Notes: a model not told the origin generated them from the sequence alone. A stretch of 64,000 nucleotides of DNA from Mesorhizobium_K marinum (GCF_040813715.1 NZ_JBFOCH010000022.1); one strand, 5' to 3'. Counted from the first letter of the stretch, positions 19,107 to 28,000 are shown. Translations and numbers: made by a program.

Positions 19107-20408
19107 TCAGCCTTTGTCCGCCGGCGCGGCGGTCGCGCCTTCGGGATGCCCGGCCCCGCCCTTGCTCTTCGCCAGCACGGCCTCGGTGATCGAGTTCGGC
19201 AGGCGACGCGGCTTCTCGATCAGGCCGAGCAGCGGCATCACAACGATGAAGAAGGCAAAGTAGATCAGCGTCGAAATCTGCATCGCCGGGATGTACCAGC
19301 CCTCGGCCGGCTTGGAGCCGAGCCAGCCCAGGAAGATGGCGTTCGCCGCGAATATCCAGAAGAAGATCCTGTACCAGGGGCGGTAGACCGCCGAGCGCAC
19401 CTTCGAGGTGTCGAGCCAGGGCACGAGGAACAGCATCACGATCGCGCCGAACATGGCCAGCACGCCACCGAGCTTGGAATCGATCGGCCCGATGTTGAAG
19501 GTCACGGCGCGCAGGATCGCGTAGAACGGCAGGAAGTACCATTCCGGAACGATGTGGGCCGGCGTCTTCAGCGGATCGGCGACGATGTAGTTGTCGGCGT
19601 GGCCGAGATAGTTCGGGATGTAGAACACGAACCAGGCGAACATGATCAGGAAGACCACCATCGCCAGCCCGTCCTTGACCGTGGCGTAAGGCGTGAAGGC
19701 GAGCGTGTCGGTCTTCGACTTGACCTCGATGCCGGTCGGGTTGGTCTGGCCGACGACGTGCAGCGCCCAGATGTGCAGGATGACGACGCCCGCGATCATG
19801 AACGGCAGCAGGTAGTGCAGCGCGAAGAAGCGGTTCAGGGTCGGGTTGTCGACCGCGAAGCCGCCGAGCAGCAGCTGCTGGATCCAGTCGCCGACCAGCG
19901 GAATGGCGGTGAAGAAGCCGGTGATGACGGTGGCGCCCCAGAAGCTCATCTGGCCCCACGGCAGCACGTAACCCATGAAGCCGGTCGCCATCATCAGGAG
20001 GTAGATGATGCAGCCGAGGATCCACAGCAACTCGCGCGGAGCCTTGTAGGAGCCGTAGTAGAGGCCGCGGAAGATGTGGATGTAGACCGCGATGAAGAAC
20101 ATCGACGCGCCGTTGGAGTGCAGGTAGCGCAGCAGCCAGCCGGAGTTGACGTCGCGCATGATCTTCTCGACCGACTGGAACGCCAGCCCGGTGTCCGAGA
20201 CGTAGTGCATCGCCAGCACGATTCCGGTCAGGATCTGCGACGCCAGCATGAGGGCGAGGATACCGCCGAATGCGTAGGCGTAGTTCAGGTTGCGCGGAAC
20301 CGGGTAGGAAACGAAGGAATCATGCATCAGCCGCGGCAGCGGCATGCGTGCGTCGAACCAGCGCTCGATGCCGGTCTTGGGCGAATAGGTCGAGTGTCCA
20401 CCGCTCAT
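19107..20408 (-). CDS. petB: Cytochrome b of the bc1 complex
   Basis: This 433-residue integral membrane protein has about eight helices, binds haems bL and bH, and forms the Qo and Qi quinone sites. The PEWY motif of the Qo site is present (HIVPEWYFLPFYAILRA). Haem-ligand regions are seen in WLLRYLHSNGASMFF and LHIWALHVVGQ. The C-terminus is a short polar Gly/Ala tail. The ATG at 20408 is chosen over an upstream in-frame ATG because it matches the family start. It lies 13 bp after the Rieske gene and 32 bp before petC. Confidence 0.97.
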   Translation of the reverse strand: MSGGHSTYSPKTGIERWFDARMPLPRLMHDSFVSYPVPRNLNYAYAFGGILALMLASQILTGIVLAMHYVSDTGLAFQSVEKIMRDVNSGWLLRYLHSNGASMFFIAVYIHIFRGLYYGSYKAPRELLWILGCIIYLLMMATGFMGYVLPWGQMSFWGATVITGFFTAIPLVGDWIQQLLLGGFAVDNPTLNRFFALHYLLPFMIAGVVILHIWALHVVGQTNPTGIEVKSKTDTLAFTPYATVKDGLAMVVFLIMFAWFVFYIPNYLGHADNYIVADPLKTPAHIVPEWYFLPFYAILRAVTFNIGPIDSKLGGVLAMFGAIVMLFLVPWLDTSKVRSAVYRPWYRIFFWIFAANAIFLGWLGSKPAEGWYIPAMQISTLIYFAFFIVVMPLLGLIEKPRRLPNSITEAVLAKSKGGAGHPEGATAAPADKG

Positions 20409-20421
20409 TGGATTTGTCCCC

Positions 20422-20985
20422 TCAACCGATCCTGACGCGGGTGTCGGATATGAATGCGAAATTCGGCACGGCAAGGTTCTCCGGCGCCGGGCCTTTGCGG
20501 ATGCGGCCGGCTGTGTCGTAGTGTGAGCCGTGGCACGGGCAGAACCAGCCGCCGAAATCGCCTGCCTGGCCGAGCGGCACGCAGCCCAGATGGGTGCAGA
20601 CGCCGACCATCACCAGCCAGTTTTCCTTGCCCTCGCCGGCAGCGCGGTCGCTGTCGGTCGCCGGCGCGTCGGAAGGCAGGTTCGCGTTGCGGGCGACCGG
20701 GTCTTTCAGTTCGGCGAGCGGAACGCTCTTGGCCGCCTCGATTTCCTCCGGCGTGCGATTGCGGATGAAGACGGGACGGCCGCGCCACTTGACCGTCAGC
20801 GACATGCCGGGACTGACCTGCGAAACGTCCACCTCGACAGAGGCCAGCGCCAGCGTCGAGGCGTCGGGGCGCATCTGGTCGATGAACGGCCACGCGACGG
20901 CCGCGGCGCCGACGGCGCCTGCCATGCCGGTGGCGACATACAGGAAATCGCGGCGTGTGGGATCGTGGGTGTCGGTCGCGCTCAC
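20422..20985 (-). CDS. petA: Rieske iron-sulfur subunit of the bc1 complex
   Basis: This 187-residue protein carries a twin-arginine signal-anchor (DPTRRDFLYVATGMAGAVG) and the 2Fe-2S ligands in CTHLGCVPLG and CPCHGSHYD. It oxidises ubiquinol at the Qo site and shuttles the electron to cytochrome c1. The GTG at 20985 is preferred because GGAG lies just upstream (rev. strand AAAGGACGGAGTCCC) and it gives the usual family N-terminus; the ATG at 21045 would add 20 unlikely residues. It is the first gene of petABC. The promoter should be in 20986-21250. Confidence 0.95.
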   Translation of the reverse strand: MSATDTHDPTRRDFLYVATGMAGAVGAAAVAWPFIDQMRPDASTLALASVEVDVSQVSPGMSLTVKWRGRPVFIRNRTPEEIEAAKSVPLAELKDPVARNANLPSDAPATDSDRAAGEGKENWLVMVGVCTHLGCVPLGQAGDFGGWFCPCHGSHYDTAGRIRKGPAPENLAVPNFAFISDTRVRIG

Positions 20986-21251
20986 GGGACTCCGTCCTTT
21001 CGTCTCATGATCGCCGGCGGTAGAGCAGTTCCCCTCGCTCACCACACGCCGGCCCGACTGCGCATGGCAACGAGCTAGCGAGATCCTCCGGCAATTTCGT
21101 GGTTTGGTTTATGCGTGACGGTCGTTTTTGTCCAGTCGCTGCCAAGGGGCAGGGCAGATTGTCGCGGAGCATCGCCAAAGCCGACGATTCAGGCGCTTTC
21201 GGCAAGGTCCGTGGGCGCGTCCGGCCAGGGAATGCGGCCGTCTCCGGCCGC

Positions 21252-21566
21252 TCAGCCGCCGGCGCGACGCCCGGCCCCGAGGCGGACCAGCACCGCTTTG
21301 GGAATCGCGTACTCGCGGATTATCGCTTCATGCCGCCGAAAGCCGCAGAGTTCGCGCTGGATGAAGTAGGCCTGTACGGCGTCCGCCGCCGCCAAAAGGA
21401 GCGCTTCCCGGTCATCGCCTTCGCCCGGCCCATCCTTGAGCGCGACCAGCGCCGCCCTCGCCTTCTCTCCCGCCTTGCCGAGCGCCGCGGCCTTCTCGGC
21501 CATGATCTCGTGGCCGAGCAGGTCGAGCCCCGAATCGGCCGGCAGGCCGGGCCACATGGACGACAT
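21252..21566 (-). CDS. Small conserved protein of unknown function (DUF6665-like)
   Basis: This 104-residue soluble protein has two helical blocks, GLDLLGHEIMAEKAAALGKAGEKA and REALLLAAADAVQAYFIQRELCG, then RRHEAIIREYAIPKAVLVRLGAG. It resembles a small uncharacterised family that I recall from Hyphomicrobiales as DUF6665, but the assignment is by memory. No catalytic motif is visible. The start at 21566 follows the ABC exporter stop by 26 bp on the same strand, so it is probably the last gene of that transcript. Confidence 0.65.
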   Translation of the reverse strand: MSSMWPGLPADSGLDLLGHEIMAEKAAALGKAGEKARAALVALKDGPGEGDDREALLLAAADAVQAYFIQRELCGFRRHEAIIREYAIPKAVLVRLGAGRRAGG

Positions 21567-21592
21567 GCGTTGCGACAAGCGCCTTTCCCGCT

Positions 21593-23461
21593 CTATTCGG
21601 CGGCCAGCCGGTCGCCCAGGAAGCCGCCCGACTGCCTTTTCCACAATTGCGCATAAAGCCCGCCGCGGGCAAGCAGGGTCTCATGCGTGCCCTCCTCGAC
21701 GATCCGGCCCTCGTCGAGCACGATCAGTCGGTCGAGCGCGGCGATGGTCGACAGCCGGTGCGCGATGGCGATCACCGTCTTTCCTTCCATCAGGCGGTAG
21801 AGGTTGTCCTGGATCGCCGCCTCCACCTCCGAATCCAGCGCCGACGTGGCTTCGTCGAGGATCAGGATGGGCGCGTCCTTCAGCATCATACGCGCGATGG
21901 CGATTCGCTGCCGCTGGCCGCCCGACAGCTTGACGCCGCGTTCGCCGACCTGGGCCTCATAGCCGGTGCGCCCCCGCGGATCGGCGACGTCCATGATGAA
22001 ATCGTGTGCGGACGCCCTGCGCGCGGCATCCTCGATCTCCGCCTGCGTCGCGCCCGGCTTGCCGTAGCCGATGTTCTCGCTGATCGCCCGGTGCATCAGC
22101 ACCGCATCCTGGCTGACGACGCCGAACTGCGCCCGCAGCGACGCCTGGGTCACCGAACGCACGTCCTGCCCGTCGATCAGGATTCGCCCGCTTTCGACGT
22201 CGAACAGCCGGAGGATCAGGTTGACGACGGTCGTCTTGCCGGCGCCCGAAGGCCCGATCAGCGCGACCCGCTCGCCGGGCCGGATGTGCAGGTTGAGACC
22301 TTCGATGACCCCCTCGCCCTTGCCGTAGTGGAAGCCGACGTTCTCCAGCCTTATGTCGCCGGACGCGCGCGCCATCACCTCGGCCCCCTCGGCGTCGCGG
22401 ATCGCCGGCCTGACCGAGATGGTTCGCGTGGCGTCCTGCACGGTGGCGTAGTTGCGCACCAGGCCGTTGATGTTGAACATCATCCAGCCGGACATCTGGT
22501 TGAGCCGGAACACCAGCGCGAGCGACGCGGCGATCGCGCCGGTGGAGATACCGCCGCCGGTCCACTTCATGATGCAGATCGCCGCCACGGCGCTCATCAT
22601 GATGCCGTTCAGCAAGGCGATCGCCGAGCGCACCGTCGACACTGCCCGCGTCAGCCGCACCACGGCCGCCAGGAAGCTCTCCAGGCCGTCGCGCACATAG
22701 GCGTGCTCGCGCCGTCCGCTGTCGAAAAGCTTTACCGACATGATGTTGGTGAAGGCGTCGACCAGCCGTCCGTTGAACACCGACCGTTCGTCGGCGGTGG
22801 CGCGGCCGGCCCTGCGCATTTCCGGCAGCAGGAACCAGATGATGCCGACATAGCCCAGGAACCACGCCGCCACGACCAGTCCCATCCATGGATCGACCGA
22901 CGCCAGGATGGTGATGGCGAGCACCATGAAGGTCAGGAACGCCCACATCGTCTGCAGCACGTTGACGATGAAGTCGCCGACCGCTTCGCCGCCCTGCATG
23001 ATCTTGGTGGCGATCCGGCCGGCGAAATCGTTCTGGTAGAAGGCGTAGGGCTGCTCGATGACGCGCCGGAAGGATTGCCAGCGCACCATCGAATAGAAGC
23101 CGGGGACGATGACCTGCTGCTCGACAATGGTCGAGCCGATCATCACCGCCGTGCGCACGACCAGAAGCAGCGCCAGCAGGCCGAGCAGTTCCGGCCAGTG
23201 CTCGGCGAACAGCGTCTGCGGGCTCGACGAGTCCAGCAGGTCGATCAGCCAGCCGACCGACCAGTAGAGCGCGGCATCGACGGCGCCGGCGAGCCCGCCG
23301 ACCGTCAACAGCAGCAGGAACGGTCCCTTCGCCTGCCGGGCGAAGTAGAGGATGAACTGCCAGGCGGTATCCGGCAGCACCTCGCGGTCGGTATCGTGGA
23401 AGGCGTCGATCGCGCCTTCGAACCGGCCCCACAGCCTTTCCCGGAAATCGCGTTCGCTCAT
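21593..23461 (-). CDS. ABC exporter half-transporter (permease-ATPase fusion), copy 1
   Basis: This 622-residue protein has an N-terminal six-helix exporter domain (about residues 40-330) and a C-terminal ATPase domain. The Walker A is ALIGPSGAGKTTVVN, the Q-loop is FGVVSQDAVLM, the signature is VKLSGGQRQRIA and Walker B is PILILDEATSALDSEV, followed by the H-loop IAIAHRLST. It should work as a homodimer, or as a heterodimer with the similar gene at 24037-25908. The substrate is unknown; relatives include lipid, peptide and drug exporters. It lies downstream of the second exporter, separated by a nested palindromic repeat. Confidence 0.93.
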   Translation of the reverse strand: MSERDFRERLWGRFEGAIDAFHDTDREVLPDTAWQFILYFARQAKGPFLLLLTVGGLAGAVDAALYWSVGWLIDLLDSSSPQTLFAEHWPELLGLLALLLVVRTAVMIGSTIVEQQVIVPGFYSMVRWQSFRRVIEQPYAFYQNDFAGRIATKIMQGGEAVGDFIVNVLQTMWAFLTFMVLAITILASVDPWMGLVVAAWFLGYVGIIWFLLPEMRRAGRATADERSVFNGRLVDAFTNIMSVKLFDSGRREHAYVRDGLESFLAAVVRLTRAVSTVRSAIALLNGIMMSAVAAICIMKWTGGGISTGAIAASLALVFRLNQMSGWMMFNINGLVRNYATVQDATRTISVRPAIRDAEGAEVMARASGDIRLENVGFHYGKGEGVIEGLNLHIRPGERVALIGPSGAGKTTVVNLILRLFDVESGRILIDGQDVRSVTQASLRAQFGVVSQDAVLMHRAISENIGYGKPGATQAEIEDAARRASAHDFIMDVADPRGRTGYEAQVGERGVKLSGGQRQRIAIARMMLKDAPILILDEATSALDSEVEAAIQDNLYRLMEGKTVIAIAHRLSTIAALDRLIVLDEGRIVEEGTHETLLARGGLYAQLWKRQSGGFLGDRLAAE

Positions 23462-24036
23462 GCGCGATGCCTGTCGGCGTTTTCGTGTCTGATACCCCCC
23501 TCTGGCCTACCGGCCATCTCCCCCTCATGGGGGGAGATTTCCTGTCGCGCCGACTTTCGCCAATCGCCAATGTTGCGGATNGTCATGCGCGATGCCTGCC
23601 GGCGTTTTCGTGTCTGATACCTCCCTCTGGCCTACCGGACATCTCCCCCTCATGGGGGGAGATTTCCTGTCGCGCTAACTTTCGCCAATCGCCAATGTTG
23701 CGGAAGGAGCGATGACGTCGAAGCTGCCAATCTCCCCCCTTGAGGGGGAGATGCCCGGCAGGGCAGAGGGGGGTGACTTGGCAAAAGCCTNCTCATGCGC
23801 GATGCCTGTCGGCGTTTTCGTGTCTGATACCCCCCTCTGGCCTACCGGCCATCTCCCCCTCATGGGGGGAGATTTCCTGTCGCGCCGACTTTCGCCAATC
23901 GCCAATGTTGCGGATGGAGCGATAACGTCGAAGCTGCCAATCTCCCACCTTGAGGGGGAGATGCCCGGCAGGGCAGTGGGGGGTGCCTTGGCAAAAGCCT
24001 AACGTNNNTGGGGGGTGCCTTGGCAAAAGCCTAACG
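23462..24036. repeat. Nested palindromic intergenic repeat (rhizobial RIME-like), shown in several assembly copies
   Basis: The element contains two inner palindromes, one with arms ATCTCCCCC/GGGGGAGAT around TCATG and one around CTTGA-like centres. The whole left half (about 23831-23873) is the imperfect inverse complement of the right half (about 23939-23984). This is a large palindrome made of smaller ones, as in rhizobial intergenic mosaic elements. The region has three N joins (23581, 23791, 24006-24008). Blocks 23461-23580, 23582-23790 and 23792-24005 are near-identical, and all start with the upstream edge of the ABC gene, so probably only one real copy exists. The middle block has several substitutions. 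Confidence 0.75.
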
Positions 24037-25908
24037 TCATTCCGCGGCAATGTCCTCGGCCGGTTGCGGTTCCGCCGCCGCATCGTCGAGCAGGAAGCCG
24101 CCCGACTGCCGGCTCCAGAGCTGCGCATAGAGGCCACCCTGCGCGATCAGTTCGTCGTGCGTGCCGTCCTCGACGACACGGCCACCGTCCATGACGACCA
24201 GCCGGTCCATCGCCGCGATGGTCGACAGGCGGTGGGCGATGGCGATGACGGTCTTGTCCTGCATCAGCCGGTAGAGATTCTCCTGGATGGCCGCCTCGAC
24301 CTCGGAATCCAGCGCCGAGGTCGCCTCGTCGAGGATCAGGATGGGCGCGTCCTTCAGCATGACGCGCGCGATGGCGATCCGCTGGCGCTGTCCTCCGGAC
24401 AGCTTCACGCCGCGTTCGCCGACATGCGCGTCGAACCCCTTCCGGCCCTTGGGGTCGGTCAGTCCCGCGATGAACTCGACCGCCTCGGCCCGCTTGGCGG
24501 CTTCGAGCATCATCTCCTCGCTCGCGTCGGGCCGGCCGTAGAGGATGTTCTCGCGCACCGACCGATGGAGCAGCGAGGTGTCCTGGGTCACCATGCCGAT
24601 ATGCGCGCGCAGGCTGTCCTGCGTCACCGCGCCGATATCCTGGCCGTCGATCAGGATCGCCCCCTTCTCGAGGTCGTAGAAGCGCAGCAGCAGGTTGACC
24701 AGCGTGGATTTTCCCGCGCCCGAGCGGCCGACGATGCCGACCTTCTCGCCCGGCCGGATGGTCAGCGAGAGGTCCTCGATGACGCCCTTGCCCTTGCCGT
24801 AGTGGAAGCCGATGTTGCGGTACTCGATCGCGCCGTCGCCGACGACGATCTCCTTGGCGTCCGGCCGGTCCTCGACCAGTCGCGGCAGCGAGATCGAGCC
24901 GATGCCGTCCTGCACGGTGCCGATGTTCTCGAACAGCGCCGACATCTCCCACATGATCCACTGCGACATGCCCCAGAGCCGGAGCACCAGGCCGATGACA
25001 ACGGCAACCGCGCCGATGCTGACCGCATCGCCGAGCCACAGCCAGATCGACATCGCGCTGACCGCGAACAGGAGCAGCGAGTTCATCAGGTAAAGCAGGC
25101 CGTAGAGCGTGGTGACCAGTCGCATAGAGCGATGGACCGTCTGCAGGAACTCGCCCATGCCTTCCCGCGCATAGGTCGCCTCACGCCGCGCATGGCTGAA
25201 CAGCTTGACCGTCTGGATGTTGGTGTAGCTGTCGACGACGCGCCCCGTCATCATCGAACGCGCGTCAGCCTGCTGCTCGGCAACCCTGCCGAGGCGGGGA
25301 ATGTAGTAGCGGAGCAGGAGCACGTAGCAGATCAGCCAGGCGACGAGCGGCGCGGCCAGCCGCCAGTCCGACGAACCGACGATGAAGAGCATGCCGATGA
25401 AGTAGACGATCACGTAGTTCAGGACGTCGATCAGCTTGATCACGCATTCGCGCACGGCGAGCGCCGTCTGCATCAGCTTGGTGGCGATGCGGCCGGCGAA
25501 CTCGTCCTGGTAGAAGGTCATCGACTGCTTGAGCAGGTAGCGATGCACGTCCCAGCGGATGCGCATGGGATAGTTGCCCATCAGGGTCTGCTGATGGAAC
25601 AGCGACTGCAGCAGGGCCATGCCGGGCAGCACCACCACGACGACCAGCGCCATGCCCGCCAGCTTCCAGAACTCCGTCTGGAGGAACGTCTCGCGGTTCT
25701 GCGCCGACAGCCAGTCGACGATCGAGCCCAGGAAGCCGAACATCCAGACCTCGGCGATGGCGATCGCCGAGATCAGCAGCCCGGCGGCCGCGATGTAGGG
25801 CCACGTCCCCCGCGTGTAGTGGATGCAGAATGCGACCAGCGTCTTCGGCGGCTCCACCGGCTCCATGGCCGGGAACGGATCGAGGCGATTTTCAAACCAG
25901 CGGAACAT
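24037..25908 (-). CDS. ABC exporter half-transporter (permease-ATPase fusion), copy 2
   Basis: This 623-residue protein has the same architecture as the next gene downstream: an N-terminal exporter domain, then the ATPase with Walker A GIVGRSGAGKSTLVN, signature VKLSGGQRQRIA, Walker B PILILDEATSALDSEV and the IAIAHRLST H-loop. The shared FAGRIATK(L/I)MQ and HYGKG(K/E)GVIE segments show that the two are paralogues. The ATG at 25908 is preferred over a TTG at 25923. Both proteins keep complete catalytic motifs, so either homodimers or a heterodimer with two active sites is possible. A small conserved gene lies 45 bp upstream. Confidence 0.93.
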   Translation of the reverse strand: MFRWFENRLDPFPAMEPVEPPKTLVAFCIHYTRGTWPYIAAAGLLISAIAIAEVWMFGFLGSIVDWLSAQNRETFLQTEFWKLAGMALVVVVVLPGMALLQSLFHQQTLMGNYPMRIRWDVHRYLLKQSMTFYQDEFAGRIATKLMQTALAVRECVIKLIDVLNYVIVYFIGMLFIVGSSDWRLAAPLVAWLICYVLLLRYYIPRLGRVAEQQADARSMMTGRVVDSYTNIQTVKLFSHARREATYAREGMGEFLQTVHRSMRLVTTLYGLLYLMNSLLLFAVSAMSIWLWLGDAVSIGAVAVVIGLVLRLWGMSQWIMWEMSALFENIGTVQDGIGSISLPRLVEDRPDAKEIVVGDGAIEYRNIGFHYGKGKGVIEDLSLTIRPGEKVGIVGRSGAGKSTLVNLLLRFYDLEKGAILIDGQDIGAVTQDSLRAHIGMVTQDTSLLHRSVRENILYGRPDASEEMMLEAAKRAEAVEFIAGLTDPKGRKGFDAHVGERGVKLSGGQRQRIAIARVMLKDAPILILDEATSALDSEVEAAIQENLYRLMQDKTVIAIAHRLSTIAAMDRLVVMDGGRVVEDGTHDELIAQGGLYAQLWSRQSGGFLLDDAAAEPQPAEDIAAE

Positions 25909-25953
25909 GCAATGCTCTTTCAAGGAATTCGGTATCGATACGCCGCGCGACGC

Positions 25954-26364
25954 TCAGGCCGCGCGGCTCGTGTCTTGCGAGCCGTCGGGCTCACGGGGTC
26001 TGGCCAGATCCGCTTCCTGGTCGAGAACCCATACATAAGGCTTTCGACCGGATTCGCCGAGTGGCGTGCTTTCGCTGGCCGGGACGGCGGCCTCCGCCTG
26101 CCCGGCGTCACCGCGCAAGCGCTCGGAAACCAGCCCGGCCAGCCGTGCGAACATCCCGGGGCGCTGCACCGCGCGGGCGAAGTCAACATCCGGCAGCCTG
26201 CCCGGATGCGACCGCGACCGCGGGCGGTAGCGCGGCATGCGCGGGTCGCCGAGCGCCGTCGCCCACGCGTCAAGACGCGTATCGTCCAGCCTGATCGGGT
26301 CTTCGTAGTCTCTTATCGGCAAGAAGTGCGGATCACGGCGTCCGCGGTGGGACCTGAAAAACAT
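25954..26364 (-). CDS. Hypothetical protein, 136 residues
   Basis: I do not recognise a family. The protein is polar, rich in Arg, Asp and Pro, with no signal peptide or membrane helix. It has a patterned N-terminus (LPIRDYEDPIRLDDTRLDAW) and a C-terminal segment KPYVWVLDQEADL. It lies 45 bp upstream of the second ABC exporter on the same strand, so it may be first in that transcript. Reality as a gene is supported by position and by the absence of a competing gene on the other strand; function is unknown. Confidence 0.55.
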   Translation of the reverse strand: MFFRSHRGRRDPHFLPIRDYEDPIRLDDTRLDAWATALGDPRMPRYRPRSRSHPGRLPDVDFARAVQRPGMFARLAGLVSERLRGDAGQAEAAVPASESTPLGESGRKPYVWVLDQEADLARPREPDGSQDTSRAA

Positions 26365-26647
26365 CGCAAGAATCCTTGGAGAACCGGGAAAGGTTTCCGG
26401 CGGAATCCGCGATCGGCTTTTTGGAAGTGTCTAAAGCGTCGAACCGATTCCGCCCTCAGGCGAAACCCCATCGAATGGGGCGGTGGATATCTACGGTCAT
26501 CATGAATTCCATATCCGCCTCCGCTGGTTCGAGTTGACAACGCCGCCCCTATAGCCGCATTCCGCAGCGAAAGCCACTCCGAATGGCCGCGCCGCATCGC
26601 TCTCCTGACGACTGTGGCCATCATGCAACTCGCACCCGGTGAGCCCC

Positions 26648-27103
26648 GTGGCGAACTTCCGCATCGCGCTCTACCAGCCCGACATCGCCGGCAACACCGG
26701 TGCCATCCTGCGGCTGGCCGCCTGCCTCGGCGTCGGCGTCGACATCATCGAGCCTGCCGGCTTCGACCTCTCCGACCGCAACCTCAGGCGCGCCGGCATG
26801 GATTATCTCGAAATGGCGGCGCTCACCCGGCATCTCGACTTCGACCGCTTCGAGCAATGGCGGCGCGGCGAGGCGCGGCGGCTGGTTCTGTTCTCGACGA
26901 CGGCCGCCCTGCCCTACACGGATTTCGCCTATGCGGACGGTGACGTGCTCCTCTTCGGCCGCGAATCGGCCGGCGTGCCGGCGCATGTCCACGACCGGGC
27001 AGATCGGCGCCTGCTCATCCCGATGCCGGGCGGCGGCCGCAGCCTCAACCTCGCACTGTCCGCCGCCATGGCCGCCGGCGAGGCAGCGCGCCAACTCGGC
27101 TAG
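26648..27103 (+). CDS. trmL: tRNA (cytidine(34)-2'-O)-methyltransferase TrmL
   Basis: TrmL 2'-O-methylates the wobble base of leucine tRNAs. The protein has about 151 residues, the minimal SPOUT fold. It shows the N-terminal RIALYQPDIAGNTGAILRLA, the DVLLFGRESAGVP loop, and the trefoil-knot SAM site RLLIPMPGGGRSLNLALSAA. Two GTG starts are possible (26639 and 26648); both give the family N-terminus VANFRIALYQ. It is transcribed toward soxR. A minus-strand open frame lies antisense over the whole gene (see findings). Confidence 0.93.
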   Translation: MANFRIALYQPDIAGNTGAILRLAACLGVGVDIIEPAGFDLSDRNLRRAGMDYLEMAALTRHLDFDRFEQWRRGEARRLVLFSTTAALPYTDFAYADGDVLLFGRESAGVPAHVHDRADRRLLIPMPGGGRSLNLALSAAMAAGEAARQLG

Positions 27104-27233
27104 GCTGCCGGCGCCCGCGACGACGTCGCACAGGGCCTGGAGCCTGGCAGACCTCGGCGTCGGAATGGCGAATTCTCGGTCGGATATCGGCATGGCTCTC
27201 TCCCGGTTTGCACGTCCCGGAGACAGCTGCTAC

Positions 27234-27255
27234 GACCTCAACCAAACTTGAGGTC
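27234..27255. promoter_or_regulatory. SoxR box with leftward SoxR-type promoter
   Basis: Inverted repeat GACCTCAA-N6-TTGAGGTC closely matches the SoxR operator (CCTCAA...TTGAGG). On the minus strand TTGACC (27257-27252), a 19-bp spacer and TAGCAG (27232-27227) reproduce the unusual long spacer of SoxR-activated promoters. The soxR ATG starts 9 bp to the right, so autoregulation is also likely. Confidence 0.8.
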
Positions 27256-27263
27256 AAGCGGCC

Positions 27264-27707
27264 ATGCAAAAGGAACTGACGGTCGGCGAAGTCGCGCGGC
27301 GCGCGGGCGTTGCGGTCTCCACGCTGCATTTTTACGAGCGGCGTGGCCTGATCCGTTCGAACCGCACCGTCGGCAACCAGCGCCGCTACGGCCGCGACGT
27401 GCTGCGCCGCATCGCCGTGATCCGCATCGCGCAAGAGGTCGGCATCCCGCTGGCCGCCATCGCGGCGGCGCTCGATTCGCTGCCCGGCGGGCGCACGCCG
27501 ACGCGCCAAGACTGGGCGGCGCTGTCGACCGGCTGGCGCGACGACCTCGACCGCCGGATCCGGCATCTGACCGACCTGCGCGACGGCCTGACCGACTGCA
27601 TCGGCTGCGGCTGCATGTCGATCGACAGGTGCCCGCTGCGCAACCCCGGCGACAGGCTCGGCGAACAGGGGTCAGGCGCCAGGCGGCTGGCGCCGCGGGC
27701 AGGCTAG
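27264..27707 (+). CDS. soxR: Redox-sensitive MerR-family regulator SoxR
   Basis: This 147-residue MerR-type regulator has the N-terminal winged helix (LTVGEVARRAGVAVSTLHFY, residues about 5-24), a dimerisation helix, and the SoxR-specific [2Fe-2S] cluster motif CIGCGCMSIDRC (C-x2-C-x-C-x5-C). It senses redox-active compounds and oxidative stress and twists 19-bp-spacer promoters into an active form. A matching SoxR box overlaps its own start region. There is no soxS; in non-enteric bacteria SoxR usually controls transporters or redox enzymes directly. The convergent gene at 27704 overlaps its stop. Confidence 0.95.
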   Translation: MQKELTVGEVARRAGVAVSTLHFYERRGLIRSNRTVGNQRRYGRDVLRRIAVIRIAQEVGIPLAAIAAALDSLPGGRTPTRQDWAALSTGWRDDLDRRIRHLTDLRDGLTDCIGCGCMSIDRCPLRNPGDRLGEQGSGARRLAPRAG

Positions 27708-27961
27708 TCCGCCACCGGCAGCCTGCGGATCGTGAACTCGATCACGTCGCCCGGCCGCTCGAACCAACTCTCGATCTCGGTCCAATAGGCCTGCTTCGGC
27801 CAGCGGTCGAACCATTCCCGCGCCTTGTCGCGGGCGGCATTGCGCGGCAATACGAAGGTCTCGCGCAGGAAGCCGTCGCGCGATTTCGAACCGTTTTCGG
27901 CGCGGGAGCGTTCAAGTCGCTTCCGCAGGCCGTCCAGGGGCGGTCTGGCGGGTGTGCGCAT
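27704..27961 (-). CDS. Small conserved hypothetical protein, 85 residues
   Basis: A short basic protein with LRETFVLPRNAARDKAREWF, WPKQAYWTEIESWF and PGDVIEFTIRRLP. I do not recognise a named family, although the patterned C-terminus looks like a real folded domain. The ATG at 27961 gives 85 residues; the frame is open much further upstream antisense to hemF, which is not credible. It converges on soxR with overlapping stops and diverges from hemF. No function is proposed. Confidence 0.6.
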   Translation of the reverse strand: MRTPARPPLDGLRKRLERSRAENGSKSRDGFLRETFVLPRNAARDKAREWFDRWPKQAYWTEIESWFERPGDVIEFTIRRLPVAD

Positions 27962-27971
27962 GCACCGATTC

Positions 27972-28000
27972 CTTGACCCTTCCATCGGCCAGACTAGAGG
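27972..28000 (+). promoter_or_regulatory. Predicted promoter of hemF
   Basis: CTTGAC (27972-27977), a 17-bp spacer and TAGAGG (27995-28000). The -35 is a perfect match to the alphaproteobacterial consensus; the -10 is weaker. It lies 150 bp before the hemF ATG. Confidence 0.45.

Noticed and set aside
23462..24036. Repeated blocks that could suggest a CRISPR array
   Set aside because: Blocks are about 120-210 bp, are separated by N, include the ABC gene edge, and have no short repeat-spacer pattern.
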